This document shows positions 32,794 to 42,240 of a stretch of 64,000 nucleotides of DNA, one piece after another (positions within the stretch are counted from its first letter, which is position 1; every line of letters starts with the position of its first letter). The translations under genes and the position numbers were made by a program. Location of the stretch: the NCBI GenBank assembly GCA_946902985.2, contig OX336389.2, forward strand, positions 172,928,704-172,992,703, read 5' to 3'. The notes below the pieces were generated by a model. That model made no database searches and was not told the DNA's origin. It was given only the letters and a program-made list of their open reading frames with translations. This stretch comes from Meconema thalassinum. Its lineage: Eukaryota > Arthropoda > Insecta > Orthoptera > Tettigoniidae.

Positions 32794-33074
32794 GTACATC
32801 CGTTTTACCGCGTAATTTAATACAGTTTTCCCTGATATCAGGCAGTCTTTTATCCTAACCCCCATCCCCCGTTAATGAAAAAAGTGTAACACCTATCATC
32901 CACCAGCCGCCACTGGTCTCGAGTTGTGCCATTGTTATGGAGCCGAGATATGCCGGTATATTATAATTTCTTAAAATCGGATGTAAAGTATTTAAAAAAA
33001 TGAGGGAAAAATACAGAATAGTCGCAGTTCTGTAAGGAACTTAAAGAAGCAAGTGCAAGTGAGACATATGTATA

Positions 33075-33884
33075 AGGTGCGTTCAAAAAGTAACGAGCCG
33101 GAGGCTGGAATGCGCAAACCGGTGACGACATCGGCTAATCGTGGTGTGTGTAACGAGGTGTGGTTCCGACCAGAGCCTGGAAGTTCACAGCCCGTTGCGT
33201 GCACGTCACGTTACAAAGCGAGCAGCAGCATGCATCAATCGTCCAACCAAGACCAAGACAGTACGCTATTCGACATGCTTCCTGGTGTGGTTGAAGACTG
33301 TGGGGCACCCATTGGGCACACACTTTCCGCAAGTGCAGTCGTTCCTTCATGATGGTGTGCACACTTCCGACGCTCAATCCGACCACGGCGGCTATGGCGT
33401 TCACTGTCACTCGGCGGTCCTGGGTAATGAGTGCATCAACCAGCTGGACGTTGTCATCGCTAATGCAGGAGGGTGCCCCAGACCGGGCATCAGCGGCTAA
33501 CGACACCCGTCCTTCCCTGAAGCGCTTGTGCCACGCCTTGGCCCTTGCAAGGGGCATGCAGTGTTCGCCGTACACTTGTGACAATCGGCGATGAATGTCC
33601 GTTCCCCCTACTCCTTTCGCTGTCAGAAACCGAACAACACCTCTTTGCTCTTCGTTTGACGCCTCCATGCCACTGTTTGCAATGCGACTGGCAGCGTTGG
33701 ACGATTGATGCATGCTGCTGCTCGCTTTGTATCGTCACGTGACTGCACGCGTGTCCTCTAGCGACGGGCTGTGACCTTCCACGCTCTGGTCGGAACCACA
33801 CCTCGTTACACACGCCACGATTAGCCGATGTCGTCACCGGTTTGCGCATTACAGCCTCCGGCTCGTTACTTTTTGAACGCACCT
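33075..33884 (-). mobile_element. Mariner-type foldback element, 810 bp
   Basis: Long inverted repeats of about 173-187 bp (33075-33247 and 33698-33884) start AGGTGCGTTCAAAAAGTAAC. TA flanks both ends (33073-33074 and 33885-33886). Between them lies only the N-terminal part of a mariner transposase. It is an internally deleted, non-autonomous copy inserted in hAT element A. Confidence 0.9.
33248..33672 (-). pseudogene. Mariner transposase, N-terminal DNA-binding part only
   Basis: Minus strand, from the ATG near 33668. It encodes the paired helix-turn-helix region of mariner transposases, with 'EQRGVVRFLTAKGVGG', 'HRRLSQVYGEHCM' and 'AWHKRFREG'. A second helix-turn-helix follows ('AIAAVVGLSVGSVHTIM') and the linker 'KVCAQWVPHSL'. 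The catalytic DDD domain is wholly missing: the frame runs straight into the inverted repeat. Such a protein could still bind mariner ends but could not cut. Confidence 0.85.
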
Positions 33885-34140
33885 TATAATTCGATAGCTT
33901 GATATTAGTATTATCATTATTATTGTTCTGGTTACAAAGTATTTTATAGTTTAACTGCATACCATTCACTTTTCTTGAATTGAATTATTTTTTAAGGCAT
34001 GATGTGTGCTACCACACGACGAGTGCCAGGTTTTTGTAGGTAGCGTTGTAGTGATAGTTTAGTTTTGTGCTGGCTCATTTTGTTTTCCTACATTACTGGA
34101 ATCCACTATTCCGTTCAAATCAAGTAAATTATACGCAGCG

Positions 34141-34224
34141 TCCGCCAAGTCTCTCCGCAGCGGCGAGCTACGCGAGTCTCGCCTTGCGGGACGTGTTAGG
34201 TTGGCAGCACGTTCATGTCGCTGT
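34141..34224 (+). repeat. Inverted repeat around the pogo-like element, left arm
   Basis: About 80 bases (ccaagtctctccgcagcg, then gtctcgccttg, then acgtgttaggttggcag) match the reverse complement of 35818-35894 at roughly 80 percent by eye. They lie in the body of hAT element A on each side of the pogo-like insertion. Confidence 0.6.
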
Positions 34225-34413
34225 ATACGCAAAGCTTCACCGCAGCGGTTGGCATAAGCATGCACTTGTTGCGTGTTGACATTCAGCTGGAGAGATAGGG
34301 TTGGTAATATCATTTCATTATTGCCGACAGTGAGTGCCTGTGCGTGACAATGTTGACGCTGTAAGTTGTGTTCTTGTCAAGTTCTTATAAGCTGAGTTTA
34401 GTGGGAATGCTTA

Positions 34414-35768
34414 GGGTAAAGCGGGGTAATTTGAATAATTTCAAGTGATTCGATCGATTTTTCGAAAAGTACTAATTTGATCATTTTGCTGTATATGCAA
34501 CAGGATACTCGCACGTTTTACCATCATTCACCCAATTTATGAAACAGATATCTGTAAATATTGTAACGTAATGGCACTATCCGATTTACCCCTCCGATTT
34601 TAACAAGCATTGTTTTAAGGTGGCAATTTGGATACATCTTGGGGTAATTTGAATAACATTGAAAATTACGATTAATTACAGTTAGAATACAATTTTGCAT
34701 TTAACTATTGTTATTTACATAGTTAGTTATATATTTGAGGTAACGCCGGACAGAAATCAAGATAATTACAAAGAAATCAGACTACATATTATAGTCCCAT
34801 AACATCTCAAGCACATAGACCACAAATGAACTGTTTATTTCCTTCGGCTCCAACACATCGCTCGTGATGCCATGATCTGCAGCACTGACAACGAATCCAT
34901 TCCCCCTTTTTTACTGATGGCTGTGAATAATAGCTCAGGTTACAAAATGCACAAATGTTGTCCTTTTCTGCACATTTATTTCGAACATGCTGTTGATTAT
35001 TTGGAGGTGGCAGTTCCGTTGATAGCTGTTTCATGACTCACACTTTCTTGATGGACTCCCTGTCATAATTTGTTGTTAGAGTTTTCTTGGAGGAATATTT
35101 GCTCATTTTTGGTAGAAACTAGTGCAGGGGACATTAAACAGCTGCGTAGCTCCTAGAATGGACACCACGACATCAAAAGCTGCTTTAACGGCCTGTTCCA
35201 TACTCTCCTTATTCCATTTCAACCGAGCGCTTTTTCCCTTATAATGTCTGACAATCTGAAATAATGTAAATGTATCTTAAAATGTGCAGTAAAGCGGCAT
35301 AGAAATAAATATTTGCCCATGATTTCATAATCCAAATTGCCCCATAACGCCCTGTTCAAATTGCCCGCGCGCCGACAACAAAATATCGGAACGTAGTACG
35401 AAGACAATCCAACAGAATGCACCATTACTCGGCGAGGGGACGCTAACGCATGCGGGAATCATAATTATGTAGGTTACGTTAACTTCATTGTTTAACGCAG
35501 ATTTCATAAAAGCTTAAGGCAGCAAAACGTAATCTTATTAACAACAGAATCAAGAAGCGTTCGCTACTTACCCTGGCTAATGTAAATACGTCCACACCCT
35601 TTCAGATTATCAGTTACAATTCAAAACTGCCATGACTATATCAAGCACACGCCATTCGCTCCTTCCAACCCTACACTGGCAAAATGGCGTCTCCAGTTTT
35701 CGTTAAAAACACACAAATGCTTACCATTATCCAATTTACCCCGCTATTCCAAATACCCCGCTGTACCC
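34414..35768 (-). mobile_element. Pogo-like (Tc1/mariner superfamily) element, 1355 bp, degenerate
   Basis: Inverted repeats start GGGTAAAGCGGGGTAATTTG at the left and GGGTACAGCGGGGTA at the right (minus strand). TA flanks both ends (34412-34413 and 35769-35770). GGGGTAAA-type words recur in the subterminal regions. The only coding remnant is the PHD-like finger at 34807-35034. The DDE domain is gone. Confidence 0.75.
34807..35034 (-). pseudogene. PHD-like zinc finger, C-terminal remnant of a pogo/jerky-type transposase
   Basis: The frame (75 codons) contains a C4HC3 pattern: 'ICAFC', 'WIRCQCC', 'SWHHERC' and 'FICGLC'. In insects, pogo/jerky-type transposases often end in such a finger, which agrees with the surrounding inverted repeats. 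No catalytic domain precedes it. It could be mistaken for a small host PHD protein, but its position inside the element argues against that. Confidence 0.7.
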
Positions 35769-35817
35769 TACTACTGGAGAGAGTGTGTATTTAGTTTTTT
35801 TTCTTCCTTGTAACAAC

Positions 35818-35894
35818 ATAACATGAATGTACTGCCAACCCAACACGTCCAGCAAGGCGAGACACGCGCTGTGGAGAGACTTTGCGGACACACT
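35818..35894 (-). repeat. Inverted repeat around the pogo-like element, right arm
   Basis: Reverse complement of the 34141-34224 block, with shared words AAGTCTCTCC, GTCTCGCCTTG and ACGTGTTGGGTTGGCAG. Confidence 0.6.
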
Positions 35895-36043
35895 GTAGTA
35901 GCGGGGAAAATGTTATTAAGCAACTATATTTTAAAAAGAAAAGTAACGAAAAAGTAACAGTTTGTTCCTTCGACAATTATTGTAACGGTAACTTCGTTAC
36001 TATTTTTGCAATGAAAAGTAACTTACCCAACTCCGGTGTTTTT

Positions 36044-36410
36044 GATTTGCCGACTCACAAAGGATGTAAATTTTAGAAATATTTTGACTGACTTAGAACT
36101 CTCATTCAACGATGTTATTAGCAAGTACCTGGGCAATATTAAAGATAATAATCAATTGGAACATATTGTCAAAACCATGCTCAAAAATTCAAGGCATTTG
36201 GAATGGAATGCGAGCTTGAAATTCCATTTTCTTCGTTCTCATCTTCAATATTCCCCGGAAAACATAGGAGCACAAAATGAAGAATAGGGTGAACGATTCC
36301 ATGAAGACAGAAAAGAAATGGAAGCGAGGTACCAGGGTCGATGGGACGCCTTCATGATGGCTGACTACTGCTGGTGTTTAATAAGAGCCCTCACCAGGAC
36401 CACAAACGTA
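36044..36410 (+). pseudogene. Relic of an arthropod hypothetical-protein family, C-terminal half
   Basis: Continues the relic at 15160-16018. In reading frames broken by a TAG after 'GAQNEE' it encodes 'NASLKFHFLRSHLQYSPENIG', then 'GERFHEDRKEMEARYQGRWD' and 'MMADYCWCL'. These motifs mark the C-terminal region of the family, whose function is unknown. The piece starts directly after the hAT A target duplication, so the two halves were contiguous before that insertion. Confidence 0.65.
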
Positions 36411-36877
36411 CGTCAACACAGTGGAGGAGAAAATAGCTTTCCTAAGGTATGTTTGGAGTTACGTGGCTAATGTTTAACTGTAATATCTGTTCAGTTGAGA
36501 TTTAATCATGTGCTGCATGATTTTACGTAATTTTCACTACAGGCTACTTAAACAACAGAAATTATTACTTAAATACTGGTATTACGACAAGGAAATATTA
36601 CATGATAGGAAGAAACGGGAAACAGATTTGAATTCAGCACACAAAAAATAGGCTAGCTGCTAATGACTGCCCAATAGTTAATTATTAAGAAACTACCTGA
36701 AGGTGTATACGTTTCACATTGACCTGTTTTATGGGTGTATAAAATAACCTATTTATATTTCCGCTATTGATTCATTAAGGGGCTTGAGAATCAGTGGTAA
36801 TTTAGCCCTGTGTACTTGGATGTGCGTACAAATACAGTAGTCTGATAACCCTGTGCCACAGAAAAAAAATGCAGGCC
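36411..36877. other. Unassigned sequence
   Basis: Nothing recognised apart from a weak resemblance of 36800-36860 to dispersed repeat I. Confidence 0.4.
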
Positions 36878-37600
36878 TGTGCTAATACTCGGGATGGTCG
36901 AACTCCGCTAATTAGGTAAAACCCAAACAGTCCTGTCAGCTCACGCTAACGGGTTTGGGAAGGGAGTGGGGGTATGTAACCTCTCCTGAAATGTTGGTTA
37001 AGCCATGAGTTGACTGGCAGCTGCGTACACCTGGACCCTCTGGAGTTTCCGTAGATACCATAATCAGTGCAGCTAACATGTTATCCATGTACAGTCATAG
37101 AAGTGCACACGATTGAGAGTTATAGGAAACTATAAATGTTGTAAGTTTGAGTTGTCAGAACGGGGCCAAAAGTGGAGGTGTTCCAACAAGGAATTCATTT
37201 ACGAATGCACCTTATTTTGTAGCAGAATACATATAAGCATTTTGGTTCCAAGATATCGTTGAAAAGCTCACAATGCAGGCTATAACTTGCACGTTGACGA
37301 AGCCACAACATAAAAATTAAAATGTGCAGATCTGAATAGTAACTGTGAAACACAAAGAAAATAACCGAAACTTATCTTTATCAAGTGAAAGGCTAAAGAA
37401 AACCAGGAATCTGGAATAATATCAAACGTTGCTAGCGAGTAGTATCGAATACGTCTTTGAGATAACAAGAGTAGATAGTGGCGAATACGGTAAAGATCAG
37501 GGCATGGTGACACATTCCAAAATACCTTGACGTTCAGTTTGGAGTGGGGGGCAGTGAAACACACCTCAGGCAACTTCCCGGGCGCAGTCCATTTCGGCCA
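36878..37600 (+). mobile_element. FLYWCH/MULE-type element, deleted copy 1
   Basis: The left part (36898-37190) matches 40148-40440 at high identity (aactccgctaattagg, ccaaacagtcctgtcagc, taggaaactataaat). The right part (37300-37590) matches 43580-43795 (gagataacaagagtagatag, cagtttggagtggggggcag). A frame around 37119-37180 encodes 'YKCCKFELSERGQKWRC', the start of a FLYWCH finger, and then decays. It looks like an internally deleted version of the element that 40148-41125 represents more fully. Confidence 0.6.
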
Positions 37601-38138
37601 GTTAATTACACTGATAAAATCGGACAGACTTTTCTGGCCAGCATGATCTGCCCCTTTGATAAGGCATAGTCAAATTCGGCCAGTGATAGCTCATTAGCAA
37701 CCTCTCCTCTCTTCCCCCACTCTGCAGCCAACACAAGCATATTGTACACACGTTCCAACCTTTCCTCATTAAACTGTTGGAGGGAAGGTGATTCTCAGTT
37801 TCACGGTCCCAGGGGTGTCAATTACTATAAAGTCGCATATGTATGACCCAGCGAGGATATGGTGACAACTGTATGTGGAGGAGCTTTATACAAAGAATAC
37901 GATATGTCCTCAATAGTTTCAGAAATATGGACATCGATGAGATTGTGTTCGATAAACTGACAGCGTTAATACAATTTATTAGAAGAAATATCCATTTCAG
38001 GTTCCGTGCTGACAGTTAATATGAAAACTTGAGGTTTTTAAATTTTGAATAAGGCGGAAAATTAAAAAACTTCAAGCGTTAATATAACTTAAGTGCAAGC
38101 TCTAACGTTTTACACAATCTTCATTGCATATACTAATG
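37601..38138. other. Unassigned sequence
   Basis: No recognisable gene or repeat in about 540 bases. Confidence 0.4.
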
Positions 38139-38462
38139 AAAAAAATCCACAGCCTGCTTCCAGTCTCCGACCGGGTCAGGAATGGAATGAATGAAGCCCC
38201 CATCTAGCGGCGAGGATATGGACTGTGCTGGCTGCCGAGGCCTGACGCACTCCTCTGGGGCAATGATTAAATGAATGACAGATGAAATGATAGTGGAGAG
38301 TGTTGCTGGAATGAAATTTTGACAGGGAAAACCGGAGTACCCGGAGAAAAACCTGTCTGCCTCCGTTTTGTCCAGCACAGATCTCACATGGAGTGACCGG
38401 GATTTGAACCACGGACCCAGCGGTGAGAGGCCAGCGTGCTGCCGCCTAAGCCACGGAGGCTT
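38139..38462 (-). repeat. SINE family G (tRNA-derived)
   Basis: On the minus strand it starts GCCTCCGTGGCTTAGGCGGC (A-box) and has a B-box GTGGTTCAAATCCC. It continues with a body of about 240 bases and ends in an A/T-rich tail. A truncated head (cctccgtagctgaggg) occurs near 52822. Confidence 0.8.
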
Positions 38463-38795
38463 TTTGCATAAACTAATGAATGAACAAAATTAATTTTAAA
38501 AAAATACAAGTGAACAATTTTCATTGAATAGCCTAACCTATTAGATGAAATTAAAACATACTTAATACCAGTAATTAATTGTTGGAGATTCATTTTAGGG
38601 GCTGGGGAAGCTTGGCAATCAGCCCCATGTACTGAATCCTTAATTGGGGGTAATTACATGCAGTATTTATAGGCCTACTGTATTTATATTTCGACCACGC
38701 AGCCAGTCTGAAATGGTTTTCCATGCTTTCCTATTTTCAACTCTATACAAATCCAGGAACTGTCCTTCCTACCTTTCAACTCCTTACCTTTTCCC

Positions 38796-39044
38796 CCCGT
38801 GGCACTACAGCCCATGAAGGGCCTAGGCCTACCAAGCGACCGCTGCCCAGTCATTTGACCTGGAGATATTGGGGTGACGCGTGATCAGCGCATCGGATCC
38901 CATCGGCCGTTAATCTTGGTTTTCGTGATCGGGACGCTGCCCCACTGTCAGACAGCTACTCATTTGTCCTCACGAGGATTAATGCACCCCGTTCCTGCTC
39001 TCGCGTCAGTTTCTAAAATCCCTGACGGAGCCTGACAGCCCATG
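38796..39044 (-). repeat. SINE family E, copy 1 (head truncated)
   Basis: Body words: CACTACAGCCCATGAAGG, ATATTGGGGTGACGCG, TGATCAGCGCATCGG, CCCTGACGGAGCC. The tRNA-like head present in the copy at 40778-41010 is missing. A second partial copy follows directly. Confidence 0.8.
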
Positions 39045-39051
39045 TTTGATC

Positions 39052-39185
39052 CTGGTCTACCAAGCGACCGCTGCCCAGCCATTCAGCCTACAGATTGAAG
39101 GGTGAAGCGAGGTCAGGTCTCCGTAACCGGGGCGCTGCCCCACTGTCAGACAACTACCCAATTGTCCTAACGAGGCTGAGTGTAC
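39052..39185 (-). repeat. SINE family E, partial copy 2
   Basis: Repeats 'ctaccaagcgaccgctgccc', 'gggcgctgccccactgtcag' and 'acgaggctgagtgtac' of the preceding copy, with a central deletion. Confidence 0.7.
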
Positions 39186-39195
39186 ACTTTTCCTT

Positions 39196-39420
39196 CTGCT
39201 GATGCAGAATTGAGAAGAGGCAGGTTCGATTCCTACCTCAGCCATCCTGGAAGTGGGTTTCCATGGTTTCTCATTTCTACTCTAGGCAGATGCCGAGATT
39301 GTACCTAAATTAAGACTACGGACACCTCCTAACCATATCCTAGACCAATTACAAGTCCACAATAGTACGCTACAGCAGTTAAAATAACTCAGATTATCAG
39401 ACAGATTCCACATACACCAA
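39196..39420 (+). repeat. SINE family D body fragment and flanking repeat
   Basis: The words 'ggttcgattcctacctcagcc', 'ggtttctcatttctac' and 'ggcagatgccgag' align with 47970-48060 of the family D copy. The right end (39390-39415, 'ttatcagacagattcc') resembles dispersed repeat I. Confidence 0.6.
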
Positions 39421-39503
39421 AGTATTACATAATCACAAAGCCTTCAAAATGAATAAATGACAAAAAGTACCCCTTTCCAGCCCTCAAGTCAGATCTTAAG
39501 TAT

Positions 39504-39770
39504 GACTGGCTGCGTTGCTCAGTGGTAACGTTCTCGCATGCTGTTCCCAAGGTTACAGGATCGAATCCTGGCGCAATTAGTTGGCATTTGAGGGTGCGTA
39601 AATGCGATGGAGCCAGAGCCATGTCAGTTGTTTTACTGGGACGTTATAGATCCCATTCAGGACAAAATTCCGACACCCCCGGCGTCTATAGATCATAAGT
39701 TTCTGGCTGGAATCTAACCCAGAGCCTCCTCGGTAAGAGAAAAGCGTGCTATCCATACACCACGAGGGAC
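39504..39770 (+). repeat. SINE family B, copy 2 (tRNA-derived)
   Basis: Head GACTGGCTGCGTTGCTCAGTGG (A-box) and GGATCGAATCC (B-box), then 'ggcatttgagggtgcg' and a body that is the complement of 49893-50100. Its 3' end passes into an AAT microsatellite, the likely SINE tail. Confidence 0.85.

Positions 39771-39813
<43 letters not shown>
39771..39813. repeat. (AAT)n microsatellite
   Basis: About 14 perfect AAT units, the tail of the SINE before it. Confidence 0.95.
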
Positions 39814-40147
39814 TAAGGGGTTTAAGGTACTTTTAACTGTTGTAGCCTTTTAAAAGAATAAAGGCATAATGTTTGTTTCACTGAAATTATGCTACATCCA
39901 ATTTTGTACAACCCTACGATGAAGTGTGTTTACGAGAAATTCCAGAGCCAGTGGGTCATTCTGCAAGATCAAGTAAGTTATCTTACCTTTGGGTTTTCAC
40001 AATGGTATAGTGGTGGGGGACCGAAGGGAGAAGGATTTCAGCCGAAGTACCAGAACTTGGCCTGGGGCAATTGGCCAGAAAGGACTGTGCGATGGAATGA
40101 CAAGATAAGAAAGATCCACTCAGAAGATTAGCTGGCCCAATTCGCCC
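39814..40147. other. Unassigned sequence
   Basis: An 80-codon frame (39889-40131) lies here without any motif. I do not call a gene. Confidence 0.4.
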
Positions 40148-41130
40148 GGGATGGTCGAACTCCGCTGATTAGGTTAAACCCAAACAGTCCTGTCAGCTCA
40201 CGCTAATGGGTTTGGGAACAGAGTGGGGGTAGGCAACCTCTCCTGAAATCTTTGTAAGTCATGAGTTGACTGACAGCTACATACACCTGGACCCCCTGGG
40301 GTTTCTGTAGATATAATCAGTGCAGCGAACATGTTATCCATGTACAGTCAAAGAGTTGGAGAATTGAGAATTATAGGAAACTATAAATTTCATAAGTGTG
40401 AGTTGTCAAAATGGGGCCAACAGTGGAGGTGTCAAGGAATGTTCTGCCCATTTATTTACAAATGGTGGTAACTTTCTGTTATGTGGGTTTCACAATCACG
40501 AACCATGTACGACGATTAATCAAGAATTTATTTCGAACAGTGTAAAAAGAAATGTTCGTGACAATATATGTGAACGGCCATCGAAGTTAATGAGAAAGGA
40601 TATACTTGCTGCCCCTAAGCACTTGTCTGATAATTTACTATCAAATGGCATAGAGAGGATTTAAAATAATATTGCGACTGAGAAACTTACCACCTCTGCC
40701 TCAAAATAAGCAAGAAATTCACGATACTCTAGCCATTGTGGACATTCGATCGAACTTAGAAGAAAATATAATAATAACCCCTGGCACTACAGCCCGTGAA
40801 GGGCCTAGGCTTACGAAGAGACCGCTGTCCTGCCGATATTGGGGTGACGCGTGATCAGCGCATCGGCTCCCCTCGGCCGTTAATATTGGCTGAGTGAACC
40901 CCGTTCCAGCCCTAAAGTCAGTTTCTAAAATCCCTGACGGAGCCGGGAATCGAACCCGGGGCCTCCGGGTGAGAGGCAGACGCGCTATCCCAATGCCACG
41001 GGGCCGACTAAAAGAAAATATGCTTCTGGTAAAAGACAGAGAGAATAACATTATTATGTTTTCTACTGCATCAAATTTGAAATACTTGTGTAAAAGAGAA
41101 ACTATTTTTATAGACGGAACATTTAAGTAT
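40148..41130 (+). pseudogene. FLYWCH/MULE-type transposase relic, split by a SINE
   Basis: Around 40382-40500 the sequence encodes a FLYWCH-type zinc finger. 'YKFHKCELSKWGQQWRC' is followed, after a one-base slip, by 'ECSAHLFTNGGNFLLCGFHNH', giving W-x-C, C and H-x-H in the right order. The helical stretch to 40664 follows. A family E SINE (40778-41010) then interrupts it. After the SINE 'NLKYLCKRETIFIDGTFKYC' appears. 'F-x-DGTF' is the first catalytic Asp motif of MULE (Mutator-like) transposases of the Phantom/FLYWCH type. The frame ends near 41128 at the junction with a LINE fragment. Stops, a frameshift and loss of the rest of the DDE domain make it inactive. Confidence 0.7.
40778..41010 (-). 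repeat. SINE family E, copy 3 (complete head)
   Basis: Minus strand: head CGGCCCCGTGGCATTGGGAT (A-box), B-box GGTTCGATTCCCGG, then the body to CCTTCACGGGCTG. It sits inside the MULE-type relic and is therefore younger than that element. Confidence 0.9.
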
Positions 41131-41400
41131 TGTTGTATGTAAATGAAGAGAAACAGGATAAGTTACAAATAAATACGCCAGATGTTCGTATGAGCCGACT
41201 CAGATGGTGGGGTCATGTGGGGGAGAAGAGATTACCTAAGAGGTTAATGAGTTCGGCTGTAGAGCGTAAGAGAAGTAGAGGTAGACCTAGGAGGCGATGG
41301 TTAGAGTCAGTGTTGAACGATTTCAATGTAGAGGTGTAGAAGCAGAGGAGGCCGCAGTGCTAACTGCTAATAGGAGATCATGGAGGTGACTTGTTCACAG
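41131..41400 (+). pseudogene. C-terminal end of a LINE reverse transcriptase
   Basis: The frame up to the TAG at 41337 encodes 'MSRLRWWGHVGEKRLPKRLM' and 'RKRSRGRPRRRWLESV'. The 'RLRWxGHV ... RGRPRxRW' pair is the familiar C-terminal end of many insect non-LTR retrotransposon ORF2 proteins, after the reverse transcriptase domain. Only about 60 codons remain, so the copy is strongly 5'-truncated. About 60 bases of 3' UTR follow before the next SINE. It abuts the MULE relic at its left. Confidence 0.8.
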
Positions 41401-41404
41401 AGGC

Positions 41405-41640
41405 TTGCAGACTAGACTGGAGAATTGGGAAGGAGGTGGCCGTGCCCTTAAGTTAGGAACCTTCCAGCATTTGCCTGGAGTAGAAGTGGGGAAACCACAG
41501 AAAACAACTTCCTGGATGGCTGAGGTGGGAATTGGACCCATCTCTTCTCAGTGTTTCCTCGTGAGGCTGAGTGTACCCCGTTCCAACCCATAGACCAGAA
41601 TTAAATTTCTTTGCAGAGCCGGGAATAAAACATGGACCTC
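41405..41640 (-). repeat. SINE family D, copy 3
   Basis: Words 'ccagcatttgcctggag', 'tggctgaggtgggaatt' and 'cgtgaggctgagtgtac' match 2262-2512. The tRNA-like head at the right end is decayed (no intact B-box). Confidence 0.75.
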
Positions 41641-42240
41641 CGTCAAAAAAATAACGGAGAGCTCTCAGTATTAACATTGTAAACTGTTTTATAAGCTTTA
41701 AAATGATATAGACTATACATTAACATTTTGGTTTTCATGATATTAATCTCAAATTATAATAGCCGCCTTGGCAAACACTTAAAAGACGTTTAATATTTAA
41801 ATTAATTCGTACATGTTTCGGTATTCAATGATAATCGTCAGCGTAGATTGAAATAATAAAAGAATCTTAAAAACTATTTTAACAATTAATGCCAAAGTGA
41901 AAATGGATATCTTTACAAAGTACACATTAAAATTTAAATAAAATGAAAGGTCTCAAAAAACAAAACAAAATGCATAAACGAAACAAGACTAAAGTTAATA
42001 TAAATCTACCTTAATAGATTGTTTACATTATACTTCTTCATTATGGTTCAATATAATGAATCGGATCTCCTGTTGATTGCAAAAAAGTGTTGTTTCCACG
42101 TATAAAGAATTGGTGAAATGCGTAACAATTTTTGACTGATAAAGTCCTCTAACCTTGAAAAACGTTCTAGTTGAATCCAAACTTTCTATATTAGGCCTAT
42201 ATTAGACTAGATTCTTCAATACGGCTAAATAATAATATAT
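41641..42240. other. Unassigned AT-rich sequence
   Basis: No recognisable feature in about 600 bases. Confidence 0.5.

Larger units (their letters stand above)
17981..32797 (-). mobile_element. Tandem LTR retrotransposon array (3 LTRs, 2 internal regions)
   Basis: Period is 6247 bp: LTR (17985-20299), internal (20300-24231), LTR (24232-26546), internal (26547-30478), LTR (30479-32793). Outer 4-bp TSD is GTAC (17981-17984 and 32794-32797), with no duplication between units. So one integration was followed by recombination. LTRs begin TG and end CA on both strands. Both internal regions encode identical proteins. It is a Ty3/Gypsy-type element by Gag, protease and integrase-tail features, and is non-autonomous because reverse transcriptase, RNase H and most of integrase are missing. 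Confidence 0.95.
17406..32915. mobile_element. hAT element B, non-autonomous, carrying the LTR array
   Basis: The perfect 8-bp TSD GTCTCGAG lies at 17398-17405 and 32916-32923. The ends are inverted repeats starting CAGTGGCGGC at both sides. Its own sequence is about 17406-17980 and 32798-32915, some 0.7 kb in total, with no transposase. It sits inside hAT element A and was later entered by the LTR retrotransposon. Confidence 0.92.
16027..36035. mobile_element. hAT element A, about 20 kb with nested insertions
   Basis: The 8-bp TSD GTGTTTTT is perfect at 16019-16026 and 36036-36043. The ends are imperfect inverted repeats: CAGTGTTGG at the left and CGGAGTTGG (minus strand) at the right. Both are followed by GTTAC/GTAAC-rich subterminal sequence, as in many hAT elements. 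Removing the nested MITE, hAT B, mariner and pogo insertions leaves about 1.7 kb of element A's own sequence. No transposase is visible in it, so it is probably non-autonomous. Confidence 0.85.

Noticed and set aside
33135..33969. Overlapping plus- and minus-strand frames of 65-192 codons around the mariner
   Set aside because: Apart from the minus-strand helix-turn-helix frame they are shadows produced by the long inverted repeats.
16027..36035. Envelope gene or complete retrovirus in the array
   Set aside because: No env-like frame, signal peptide or transmembrane segment. Pol is deleted, and it is a non-autonomous retrotransposon.
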